Shown here: positions 8,864 through 16,425 of the stretch, one piece after another
How the letters are laid out: every line of letters starts with the position of its first letter
How positions within the stretch are numbered: position 1 is the first letter of the stretch
Source: Puniceicoccales bacterium
Lineage (GTDB): Bacteria; Verrucomicrobiota; Verrucomicrobiia; Opitutales; LL51
Direction: 5' to 3'
Length of the DNA: 36,966 nucleotides
Assembly: GCA_031255715.1 (NCBI GenBank)
Contig: JAIRRZ010000013.1
Span: forward strand, 1-36,966
The notes under the pieces: model-generated
What the model saw: only the letters and a program-made list of their open reading frames with translations
Told to the model about the DNA's origin: nothing
Databases searched by the model: none
Made by a program: the position numbers and the translations under genes

Positions 8864-10669
8864 TTATTTTTTCTTTTCGAAATCATGTGAAATTTTTAGG
8901 GCGAGATCGTCCGCTGTGAAATGATACATTTTTTCAAGGTCTTCGTTATTCGAAGCATGCGGAATGAAACAGTCCGGCCAGGCAAAAATATGCAAATCAA
9001 TGGGAATGCTTTTTTGTGCGAAAAATTCAGCAATGGCGCTGCCCAATCCTCCCGTTTCGACGTGATCTTCCAACGTATAAATTTTTCTATGGTTTTGGGC
9101 GCAGGCGAGTAACATGGTTTCATCCAATGGTTTTATAAAACGAGCATTGATGATCGTAAGGGAATTGTTAGGTAATTTTTGGGCGATGGCTATCGCTATG
9201 GAAACTTTATCGCCCAGAGCAATGATACAAATATCTTTGCCGCATTGAATGATTTCGCTTCTGCCCAGTACAATGGCCGCACAGTGATTGCCCCGAACTG
9301 CCACACTCCGGGGATAGCGAATACAGCAGGGGGCATGGAAATGAATCGTCGCTTCTAACATTTTTTGCAACTCCATGGCATCCTTGGGTTGCATGATGAC
9401 GAGATTGGGAATGCTACGCAAAAATGCGATATCGAAAAGTCCATGGTGGGTTGGACCGTCATTCGCACATAATCCTGCCCTGTCGATGGCGATGATAATG
9501 GGCAGATTTTGTAGCGCAATATCGTGAAAAATATTGTCAAATGCGCGTTGTAAAAAGGTTGAATAAATCGCACATACGGGAAGCAGTCCTCCCTTGGCTA
9601 ATCCCGATGCAAAGGTGATGGCGTGCCCTTCGGCAATTCCTACGTCAAAAAATCGTTCAGGAAATTTTTGCTGGAAAAGATCGAGTCCTGTTCCACGCGC
9701 CATCGCTGCCGTAATAGCTACGATCCTGGGATTTTTTTCAGCTAAATTACACAGCGTTTGTCCGAAAATTTGGGAATATCCTTCGAAAGATTGGAAATCG
9801 GACGTAATTCCATGGGACTTTTCTGGGCAATGCTCCGCATTCGGATTGCCATGGCCTTTTTTCGTCTTAACATGTAAAAGTACGGGGCGTTTTTCGTGCT
9901 TACAAAAATTTAAAGCATCCATGAGATCCTCCACATTGTGCCCATCAATGGGACCGATGTAGCGCAATCCATAGTACTCAAACAGTGAAGATGGAAGCAG
10001 GAAAGCCTTAATCAAACGTTTACCGCGAGATAATAAATGAATAAATGCGGTTCCAAAGGGCAACTTTTGCATGCTATGTTTTAAAGCATTTTTAAAGCGA
10101 TTGTAGATGGTGCTACATATGACATCGTTGAGGTAGTGTGCAATGGAGCCCACATTTTTAGCAATGGCGTATCCGTTGTCGTTGAGCACGACGATTAACC
10201 TAGTTTTTTCGATATTATTTAGCGCTTCAAGTGTGAGTCCGTTGGTTAGGGATGCATCGCCGATGACGGCAATGACATGGTGGTTTTGACATAATCGATC
10301 GCGCGCTGTTGCAAGGCCGAGTGCATTGGATAGGGCCGTTCCTGCGTGCCCACAGTAAAATAGATCATGGGGACTTTCCTGTGGCGAAGTAAATCCCGAT
10401 AGGCCATGGGTTTGGCGAAGAGTTGAAAATCGATGCCGACGATCGGTCAGTATCTTATGGGCGTAGCACTGGTGGGAAACGTCAAAAATAATTTTATCTC
10501 GAGGTGAGTCGAAAACCTCATGGAGTGCAATCGATAGTTCCACAACTCCGAGGTTGGAAGCCAAATGCCCCCCATTCATCTTCGTTGTTTCTACGATCAA
10601 TTGACGGATATTATGTGCCGTGACAAGGTATTTATGACATTTCTTTTGATGATCTAGTCGATGTTCCAT
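8864..10669 (-). CDS. dxs: 1-deoxy-D-xylulose-5-phosphate synthase
   Basis: 601 aa, slightly short for the family (about 620-640). It condenses pyruvate and glyceraldehyde-3-phosphate with thiamine diphosphate, the first step of the MEP isoprenoid pathway. Features in order: GHLASNLGVVELSIALH (about 34-50), DVSHQCYAHKILTDR (about 63-77), the ThDP/Mg site GDASLTNG (about 135), the catalytic-Glu segment DVGIAEGHAITFASGLA (about 340), then AIDRAGLCANDGPTHHG, and a transketolase C-terminal domain ending in LEDHVETGGLGSA. The gene stands alone on the minus strand, divergent from the ankyrin gene. Confidence 0.97.
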   Translation of the reverse strand: MEHRLDHQKKCHKYLVTAHNIRQLIVETTKMNGGHLASNLGVVELSIALHEVFDSPRDKIIFDVSHQCYAHKILTDRRHRFSTLRQTHGLSGFTSPQESPHDLFYCGHAGTALSNALGLATARDRLCQNHHVIAVIGDASLTNGLTLEALNNIEKTRLIVVLNDNGYAIAKNVGSIAHYLNDVICSTIYNRFKNALKHSMQKLPFGTAFIHLLSRGKRLIKAFLLPSSLFEYYGLRYIGPIDGHNVEDLMDALNFCKHEKRPVLLHVKTKKGHGNPNAEHCPEKSHGITSDFQSFEGYSQIFGQTLCNLAEKNPRIVAITAAMARGTGLDLFQQKFPERFFDVGIAEGHAITFASGLAKGGLLPVCAIYSTFLQRAFDNIFHDIALQNLPIIIAIDRAGLCANDGPTHHGLFDIAFLRSIPNLVIMQPKDAMELQKMLEATIHFHAPCCIRYPRSVAVRGNHCAAIVLGRSEIIQCGKDICIIALGDKVSIAIAIAQKLPNNSLTIINARFIKPLDETMLLACAQNHRKIYTLEDHVETGGLGSAIAEFFAQKSIPIDLHIFAWPDCFIPHASNNEDLEKMYHFTADDLALKISHDFEKKK

Positions 10670-10812
10670 AAAACGAAAGAGTGGTATAATCTAAAATTTT
10701 TTTGCCCTTCATTCCAAGGGAAAAATCACTGGTGTGTGAAAATAATACAATTCAAGTAAAAATCTTGAAAAATTATAAAATTCAGTAAACTACTTTACGG
10801 GAAATAAACAAA

Positions 10813-11955
10813 ATGAAGGATGAATATGTTAGGAGCCGGTTAAGTGTTATAATATTTTTATTACTTGGATTATACGCTATTTCGCCGCATTCTTGTGCGG
10901 TTAGTTTATTGCCGCCAACAGATCCCGTGCAAGGAACATGGAATTTTTTTTCAAAAACTCAAAAACGATGTCTCAATGAGTTCATAGTATTGGAAGAGGG
11001 TGCGGTGCGGCTTCGCCTTGAAAAGGCCATTCGAAATCACGATCTTGGTGAGGTACAAAAACTTTTAATTTTGAATTTTGTATATCCTAAAGTCGTCGAT
11101 GGAAGGGGATTATTGCACCTTGCTATTCTAAAAAATGATCCTTTGACATTGGCGGCTATTTTGGCCGCATATTTCTATGATCAATTTGGACAAAAGTGTA
11201 GTCTTTGTAACGTTGACGATGTTGTGAATGAATTAACACCCATTATGATGGCCGTCAGAAACGGACAAGTGGAGATGGTTTCGCTATTGATGTACCATGG
11301 AGCTAAAATAGAAGGGGTAGGTGCCGATGGAACGGTTCTACACACCGCTATTCGCAATAATGATTGTAAAATGATTTTTGAGATTCTTTTCTGGATTAAT
11401 AAATTCTCTTCCGATGAGAAGAAAAAATTCTTAAACAAAGTTGATGCTGAAGGTAAGACTATTTTTCACACTATATGTGAACAATTTTTAAGCGGTGAAT
11501 TTAATCTTGTCGTGTTTAATGAAATTTTGCTCCAGGCCGAATATTTTGATGCAATGCAGTATGACAATGAGGAATGGGAGCATATTGCCCATGTAGTCAA
11601 TCGGTCAAATGAATATTTAGAGGAGAATATTGATTTAATATTGGAAAAGCTTAGAGATGATTCATGGTGGAAATGGATATGTAGACAATCCAAGGCAATT
11701 TTGCGACAAATTTGGGCTTTCATCAGAAGGTCGAGAGCCCATACCGATATCGGTAGGGTTATTAAAGGTAAAATTATTAGAAATCTGTGTTTACTAAAGC
11801 AAAAATTAAATATGCCAATTATCCCGATGGGTAGAGCTCAGCAGCCCGATGTGCCTCGGTATATGCACGTGGCGCCTGGTCAGTTTCAATTTTTTGTATC
11901 GCCGCCCGTAAGCGTTCCTAGAACAAACGTTGCTTTCGCTCCACAGAGGCAGTAA
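10813..11955 (+). CDS. Secreted ankyrin-repeat protein
   Basis: 380 aa. Residues about 9-30 (LSVIIFLLLGLYAISPHSCA) form a signal peptide or anchor. Residues about 70-230 carry at least three ankyrin-like repeats: GRGLLHLAILKNDPLTLAAIL, then ELTPIMMAVRNGQVEMVSLL, then DGTVLHTAIRNNDCKMIFEIL, and a weaker one at GKTIFHTICEQFL. Ankyrin repeats bind proteins. With an export signal in a probable host-associated bacterium they suggest a periplasmic or host-directed role, which is inference. The C-terminus is Pro-rich (PPVSVPRTNVAFAPQ). It lies alone between dxs and tpiA. Confidence 0.85.
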   Translation: MKDEYVRSRLSVIIFLLLGLYAISPHSCAVSLLPPTDPVQGTWNFFSKTQKRCLNEFIVLEEGAVRLRLEKAIRNHDLGEVQKLLILNFVYPKVVDGRGLLHLAILKNDPLTLAAILAAYFYDQFGQKCSLCNVDDVVNELTPIMMAVRNGQVEMVSLLMYHGAKIEGVGADGTVLHTAIRNNDCKMIFEILFWINKFSSDEKKKFLNKVDAEGKTIFHTICEQFLSGEFNLVVFNEILLQAEYFDAMQYDNEEWEHIAHVVNRSNEYLEENIDLILEKLRDDSWWKWICRQSKAILRQIWAFIRRSRAHTDIGRVIKGKIIRNLCLLKQKLNMPIIPMGRAQQPDVPRYMHVAPGQFQFFVSPPVSVPRTNVAFAPQRQ

Positions 11956-11990
11956 GTTTTTCCACCCATTTTCATTTCCTTTGAAAATTC

Positions 11991-12024
11991 GATTGGTGCG
12001 GAAATTTAAAGTCCTGCGCCAATC
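11991..12024. terminator. Possible bidirectional stem-loop
   Basis: GATTGGTGC (11991-11999) pairs with GCGCCAATC (12016-12024), with one G-U pair. It lies between the convergent ankyrin gene and tpiA. No strong T-run follows, so terminator function is only likely by position. Confidence 0.4.
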
Positions 12025-12076
12025 TAAGTTCTTTCAAAAGAATAATTTTAAGATCTATGTTTGCCGACTAAAAATG

Positions 12077-12838
12077 TTAATCATGGGGTGTAGCAGCGAC
12101 AATGTTTATGAAACTTTCCGCGACAAGGGAGGCACCTCCAATCAATCCACCGGTGATGTCCGGCTGTTTGAGCAGACTTGCCGCATTATCCGGCTTCATG
12201 GAGCCACCATACAGAATATGTATCCTTTGTCCCTTTTCTCCAAATTGTTTTTGCAGCAGCTTTCGGATAAATTGATGCACTTCCTGTGCCATTTCCGGGG
12301 TAGCCGTTTGGCCCGTTCCAATCGCCCAAATGGGTTCATAGGCGATCACTAAATTGCTGTCTACGACGCCATTCAATGCACTTGAAATTTGCTCCTCAAT
12401 GGTTGCCAATGTCCGATTAGCCTCGCGTTCATTCAATGTTTCGCCGACGCATAGAATTGGAGTCAATTGGCAAGCCTGTGCCGCTTTAATTTTTTGGTGG
12501 ATCAATTCATTATTTTCATGAAAAATTGTTCGCCGCTCGCTGTGGCCGAGAATGACATACTCTAGATCTAAATCTTTAAGCATTGATGCTGAAATTTCTC
12601 CCGTAAATGCGCCCTCTTCCTCAAAGTATAAATTTTGGGCACCAATCGCAATGTCCATACCGCTTAACAATGCTGCGCAGCGATCCAAGCTGGTAAAGGG
12701 TGGGCAAATTGCAATGGTAACGTGTGAAGCGATACCACGCTTCGTTCGTAGATCCACAATTTCTCTAACCAAATTCGCTGATTGCGATGGTGTTTTATTC
12801 ATTTTCCAATTTCCAACAATTAAATATTGCCTATCCAT
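12077..12838 (-). CDS. tpiA: Triosephosphate isomerase
   Basis: 253 aa from the ATG at 12838; a GTG two codons upstream (12844) is less likely. It interconverts dihydroxyacetone phosphate and glyceraldehyde-3-phosphate, the substrates of gpsA and dxs in this window. NWKMNK holds the active-site Asn and Lys, LGHSERR the catalytic His, and AYEPIWAIGTG the catalytic Glu. ILYGGSMKPDNA forms the phosphate-binding loop. It is the second gene of a minus-strand pair, 12 bases after the HIT gene. Confidence 0.97.
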   Translation of the reverse strand: MDRQYLIVGNWKMNKTPSQSANLVREIVDLRTKRGIASHVTIAICPPFTSLDRCAALLSGMDIAIGAQNLYFEEEGAFTGEISASMLKDLDLEYVILGHSERRTIFHENNELIHQKIKAAQACQLTPILCVGETLNEREANRTLATIEEQISSALNGVVDSNLVIAYEPIWAIGTGQTATPEMAQEVHQFIRKLLQKQFGEKGQRIHILYGGSMKPDNAASLLKQPDITGGLIGGASLVAESFINIVAATPHD

Positions 12839-12850
12839 AATCACAAAAAA

Positions 12851-13330
12851 TTAAACAAATTTTCTTAAATTTTCCCAGAGATGCTCCAATGCCATCGGTA
12901 ATGTTTTAGTATCCGCAATGATGGGCATAAAATTCGTATCGCCCGTCCAACGGGGAACCAAATGGCAATGCAAATGCTTCGGAATACCGGCGCCAGCGGC
13001 GATTCCAAGGTTAATTCCGATGTTGATTCCATCCGGATTCAACGCTTTCCTTAGGATAGTTTCGGCGCGGATAACCGTTTGAAAAAAATCCATTCGCTCC
13101 TCGTCGGTCAATTGCTGCAGTTCCTGGATTTCACGGCGTGGTAGGACGAGCAAATGTCCCGCATTGTAAGGATATTTATTTAAAATAACAAAACTTAGCG
13201 GCGTCCTCAATAGCAGAAGCGATTTTTTTTCGTCCGGATCATTTAAGATCTCTAAAAAAGGGTTATAACTTGCCGGGTCCTTTGGAGCATCAATGTAGGC
13301 GACACGCCAATGGGCATATAAAAATTTCAT
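12851..13330 (-). CDS. HIT-family nucleotide hydrolase
   Basis: 159 aa. The histidine triad HLHCHLV has His119, His121 and His123, preceded by the NAGHLLVLPRRE strand and GINLGIAAGAGIPKH. The family cleaves or transfers nucleotide phosphates such as Ap4A or adenylylated compounds; the length and the HLHCHLVPRW ending fit the Ap4A hydrolase/phosphorylase-like branch. The exact substrate cannot be read from sequence. It is first in an operon with tpiA. The promoter at 13338-13366 places the start of transcription nearly at the ATG. Confidence 0.9.
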   Translation of the reverse strand: MKFLYAHWRVAYIDAPKDPASYNPFLEILNDPDEKKSLLLLRTPLSFVILNKYPYNAGHLLVLPRREIQELQQLTDEERMDFFQTVIRAETILRKALNPDGINIGINLGIAAGAGIPKHLHCHLVPRWTGDTNFMPIIADTKTLPMALEHLWENLRKFV

Positions 13331-13337
13331 GGACCGA

Positions 13338-13366
13338 TTATAGCAAAGCTTTTGTGAAAAGCCAAC
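13338..13366 (-). promoter_or_regulatory. HIT-tpiA promoter, likely leaderless
   Basis: On the minus strand TTGGCT (13366-13361), a 17-nt spacer and a perfect TATAAT (13343-13338). The expected +1 falls at about 13331 and the ATG is at 13330, so the mRNA would have almost no 5' leader. Confidence 0.7.
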
Positions 13367-13374
13367 ATATATCT

Positions 13375-13403
13375 TGACACAACAAAGGCTTTTCTAAAGA
13401 ATC
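13375..13403 (+). promoter_or_regulatory. Acyl carrier protein promoter
   Basis: TTGACA at 13375-13380 and a 4/6 -10 box AAGAAT at 13398-13403, spacer 17. The ATG of the carrier protein is at 13424. It is back-to-back with the HIT promoter. Confidence 0.5.
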
Positions 13404-13423
13404 AAACCAGTTAGTTTGTAGCC

Positions 13424-13675
13424 ATGACCAAAACAAAGGAAGAAATTCGAGAACTTGTACGTGAAATTATCGCTGAAATTGCCCCCGATGAGGATATTAG
13501 TGATTTACAGACGGATGTTCCTCTGCGCGAACAGTTGGATCTAGATTCCATGGATTTTTTGGACATTGTTATGGAGTTGCGCAAACAATATGCCATCGAT
13601 GTTCCAGAGGCAGATTATCCTCAATTGGAATCTTTGGACAGCTGTGCTAATTATTTGGTCGATAAATTTAAATAA
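13424..13675 (+). CDS. Acyl carrier protein
   Basis: 83 aa, acidic and helical. Ser42 in LDLDSMDFLDIV is the expected 4'-phosphopantetheine attachment site (DSL-type motif, here DSM). The fold pattern IREIVxxI...D...L..QLDLDS matches carrier proteins. The sequence diverges from canonical AcpP, and no fatty-acid synthesis gene lies beside it, so it could be a second or specialised carrier. No symbol is assigned for that reason. Confidence 0.85.
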   Translation: MTKTKEEIRELVREIIAEIAPDEDISDLQTDVPLREQLDLDSMDFLDIVMELRKQYAIDVPEADYPQLESLDSCANYLVDKFK

Positions 13676-13824
13676 ATTTTTCGCTCTTGTATTAGGAAAA
13701 GGTATAAAATTGAATACGGAATATTCCATTCATTTTTTAGCCGTTTTATCCTAGATTTTTCAAAGTTTTCAATGAACTTTTTTTAGTATTTTTATGAGCC
13801 AATGGCAGAAAATAATCTTTATCT

Positions 13825-15039
13825 ATGCCAATGGCTTGTTTTATAGGAACTGTGTTGTACCCTCACTTCGAGTTTAAAATTACCCATCGGGATTTGCTAA
13901 GCCGGGCGCGCTGCGGATTATTAACCACACCCCATGGCATTTTAGAAACACCTAATTTTATTTTCTGTGCAACAAAGGGAGCAATGAAAGCGGTGACGAT
14001 GCGACAAATGGAGGAGGCCGGTGCGGCAATTATTTTATCCAATACCTATCACCTCCTTTTGCAACCGGGTCCCGATCGCGTTGCTGCACTCGGCGGATTA
14101 CATAAAATGTTGCATTGGAATCATCCGATGTTAACCGATTCCGGAGGATTTCAAATTTTTAGTCTTGGCCATGGTGGTGTAGCCAATGAAATCAAAGGTA
14201 AACGCAGCTGTATCATTCCAAAAACGTTACTCAAAATCGATGAAGGTGGCGCCCACTTTCGCTCCTATGTCGATGGGCGTAAACACTATTTAACTCCAGA
14301 AAAATCCATTGAAATTCAACAAAAATTGGGCGCAGATCTCATCCTTGTTTTGGACGAATGTACGCCCTTTCACAGTTCCAAATCGTATACGGAGGATGCC
14401 ATGGAACGTAGCCATCGCTGGTCACTGCGCAGTTTTCAACAGTTTTCCCAAAGTAACAACCACCTTCAAGCACTCTATGGTATTATCCAGGGGGGAATTT
14501 ATGAGGATCTACGCGTGCGTAGTGGAAATTTTGTTGCGGAACAGGAATTTTTTGGACAGGCTATCGGTGGGAGCTTGGGTGGCGATAAGGCTCAAATGCA
14601 CGACGTTGTTGCTCTTACCTGTCAGTATATTCGTACGGATCGACCTACACATCTACTGGGAATCGGTGGAATTTCCGACATTTGGAATGGCGTAGCCAAT
14701 GGAATCGATACCTTCGATTGCGTCCATCCAACACGGCTCGCACGACATGGTGGTGCCCTTGTTTATCCCGAAAAGAATAATGGAAAAGAATTTTTTAATC
14801 TTAAAAATTCACGCTTTGTGGAAGATTTTAATCCTATCGATGAAAATTGTTCATGTTATTGTTGCCAAAATTTTTCCCGCGCCTATATTCATTATCTCTT
14901 CAAAGTACAAGAAATGCTCGGTGGACAGCTTTTGACTATTCACAATGTGGCATTTATGGTGCATTTGGCGAAGAAAATTAGGGATTCGATAGCGGATGGA
15001 AGTTTTTCGAAAAAGATATATCCCTGGGAACAGGAATAA
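13825..15039 (+). CDS. tgt: Queuine tRNA-ribosyltransferase
   Basis: 404 aa. It exchanges guanine-34 for a 7-deazaguanine base in tRNAs with GUN anticodons. The active-site Asp105 is in TDSGGFQIFSL, and the second Asp is in NGIDTFDCVHPTRLARHG. Substrate residues are in GGSLGGDK, and the zinc site is CSCYCCQ followed by SRAYIHYLFK. The family normally begins at the F-x-F-x-I strand, so residues 1-15 (MPMACFIGTVLYPHF) are an extension or an artefact of a missing closer start. The sequence resembles chlamydial Tgt (HGGVANEIKGK, AHFRSYVDGRK). The next gene overlaps its 3' end by 44 bases. Confidence 0.95.
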   Translation: MPMACFIGTVLYPHFEFKITHRDLLSRARCGLLTTPHGILETPNFIFCATKGAMKAVTMRQMEEAGAAIILSNTYHLLLQPGPDRVAALGGLHKMLHWNHPMLTDSGGFQIFSLGHGGVANEIKGKRSCIIPKTLLKIDEGGAHFRSYVDGRKHYLTPEKSIEIQQKLGADLILVLDECTPFHSSKSYTEDAMERSHRWSLRSFQQFSQSNNHLQALYGIIQGGIYEDLRVRSGNFVAEQEFFGQAIGGSLGGDKAQMHDVVALTCQYIRTDRPTHLLGIGGISDIWNGVANGIDTFDCVHPTRLARHGGALVYPEKNNGKEFFNLKNSRFVEDFNPIDENCSCYCCQNFSRAYIHYLFKVQEMLGGQLLTIHNVAFMVHLAKKIRDSIADGSFSKKIYPWEQE

Positions 15040-15805
15040 TTTAAGATTGTATGGGCAGCGTATAAGTGGTTTTTTTAAAAAATATTTTAGAAAATTGTAT
15101 AATTTGTGGGAATTTTTCTATGTAACATTGCGATCAAAAATTTATCGTTTTTTTGACTTTTTGTTCGTATTAACCAAGTGTTATCCGCAAAATTACTGGT
15201 TTACAAAAATCGATCTTTCGCTTTTGCTGGACTATTGGCTCGAATCTCCTTTTGCAATCAGTAAGCGCTACCTGCAATTGAAATTTGAGCCCGATATTTA
15301 TCAATATGGCGAAACACCACTTTTAACCATGGAACACATTGCGCAGAAACTTGCTATCAATGAAAATGATCATGTTTTTGAATTGGGTTCAGGAACGGGG
15401 CGTTGTGCGTTTTGGTTAGCCTGCTCCCGAAAGTGTCGCGTGACCGGCATTGAGCAAATTTCACAATTTATCGATTGCACACGGCGAATTCTTGACCATT
15501 ACAAACCTCTTAAACAAAGAATAAATTTTATTAAAGGAAATTTTTTAGAAGAAGACTTAAGCGCGGCGACGATTATTTATCTCTACGGCAGTAAAATGAG
15601 CAACCGAGAAATTAACTCACTGATTCTAAATTTACATGGACTAAGGCCGGGAACACGCATTGTAACCGTCAGCTATAGCCTTAATGAAATCATTCAGGAA
15701 AATGGAAATATGTTGAAAGAAAAATTTTCCCTCATTGCTTCCTTTAAAGCTGAATTTTTCTGGGGAAAAACTATGGTCTTTGTTCAGGAAATTTCATTTG
15801 ATTAA
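14996..15805 (+). CDS. Class I SAM-dependent methyltransferase-like protein
   Basis: 269 aa. Motif I (HVFELGSGTGRCAFWLA) and the acidic motif II end (VTGIEQ) identify a Rossmann-type SAM-binding fold; NFIKGNFLEEDL and IIYLYGSKMSN fit motifs III-IV. The first ~70 residues are aromatic and basic with a hydrophobic stretch (LWEFFYVTL...FFDFLFVLT), possibly membrane-associated. The ATG at 14996 lies inside tgt; a TTG at 15047 would avoid the overlap. The substrate is unknown. It is followed immediately by the hairpin array. Confidence 0.8.
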   Translation: MEVFRKRYIPGNRNNLRLYGQRISGFFKKYFRKLYNLWEFFYVTLRSKIYRFFDFLFVLTKCYPQNYWFTKIDLSLLLDYWLESPFAISKRYLQLKFEPDIYQYGETPLLTMEHIAQKLAINENDHVFELGSGTGRCAFWLACSRKCRVTGIEQISQFIDCTRRILDHYKPLKQRINFIKGNFLEEDLSAATIIYLYGSKMSNREINSLILNLHGLRPGTRIVTVSYSLNEIIQENGNMLKEKFSLIASFKAEFFWGKTMVFVQEISFD

Positions 15806-15809
15806 GTAG

Positions 15810-16073
15810 CCAGAGGGCTCCGCCCTCTGGACTCCCGCAAGGAGTCCAGACTCCTTGACCTCGATACGCGGCCGAACCATGCGAAAATTTCGCATGGTTT
15901 GGCCGCACAGGTCTTTAATTAAAATATTAAAGCCCCGCCCGCGGCGAAGCCGCGGGCGGGGGCTAGGACCCCCGGTCGTCCGGCACCACGGGCGCCGCCC
16001 GAGGTGCCGGACGCAACCCCGGTCCAGGGGATGGATCCCCTGGCGGGGATCCTAAGGGCGCGCAGCCCTTAGG
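15810..16073. repeat. Chain of about eight GC-rich hairpins
   Basis: Consecutive palindromes: 15810-15830 (CCAGAGGGC/GCCCTCTGG), 15829-15847 overlapping the alternative 15838-15857, 15868-15906 (GCGGCC arms), 15913-15932 (CTTTAAT/ATTAAAG), 15932-15963 (GCCCCGCCCGCGGC arms), 15978-16012 (GTCCGGCACC/GGTGCCGGAC with an inner GGGCG/CGCCC), 16024-16042 (CCAGGGG/CCCCTGG) and 16051-16073 (CCTAAGGGC/GCCCTTAGG). No ORF of merit. Its left half is an inverted copy of 1-117. It separates the housekeeping block from the phage cluster. Confidence 0.85.
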
Positions 16074-16120
16074 CAGGGAAACATACCAATCCATGTGTTA
16101 AAATATTTCCAACGCATCGC

Positions 16121-16148
16121 TTTTCATTTTTGCCTTTCATGCTAAAAT
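16121..16148 (+). promoter_or_regulatory. Promoter of the phage head operon
   Basis: TTTTCA at 16121-16126, a 16-nt spacer and TAAAAT at 16143-16148. The ATG at 16161 is 12 bases after the -10 box. Confidence 0.55.
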
Positions 16149-16160
16149 CCTTTTCACTAT

Positions 16161-16424
16161 ATGACTCCACCAGCCGATTCCCCCGGAGATATCTCCCAAA
16201 TGCTTCAGGCGATACTTTTCGCCGTCGGAGAGAAAATTTTAAGCAACATTTACGGTAAAGAACTTTCACTTTCAGATCTCGGGTTAATCGTAACAACCCT
16301 CCAAAAGCTAATCGGTTGCCATATTGAACTTAAACCTTTCACACGAAATGAAGACAATAATACAACAAAAATCATTTCCCAGGACGTTATCGACGCGATC
16401 CAAATGCAACTGAACTTGCTCTAA
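16161..16424 (+). CDS. Small phage protein upstream of terminase
   Basis: 87 aa, mostly helical with an Asn/Thr-rich linker. It ends one base before the terminase ATG, so the two are translationally close. In Mu-like phages the small terminase and other small packaging proteins sit here, but this protein is shorter than Mu gp27 and shows no recognisable motif. Small terminase subunit is a positional guess. A near-leaderless promoter lies just upstream. Confidence 0.7.
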   Translation: MTPPADSPGDISQMLQAILFAVGEKILSNIYGKELSLSDLGLIVTTLQKLIGCHIELKPFTRNEDNNTTKIISQDVIDAIQMQLNLL

Positions 16425-16425
16425 C

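Noticed and set aside
15855-16055. 66-aa Arg/Pro-rich ORF
   Set aside because: It lies entirely in the hairpin array; composition reflects GC-rich palindromes.
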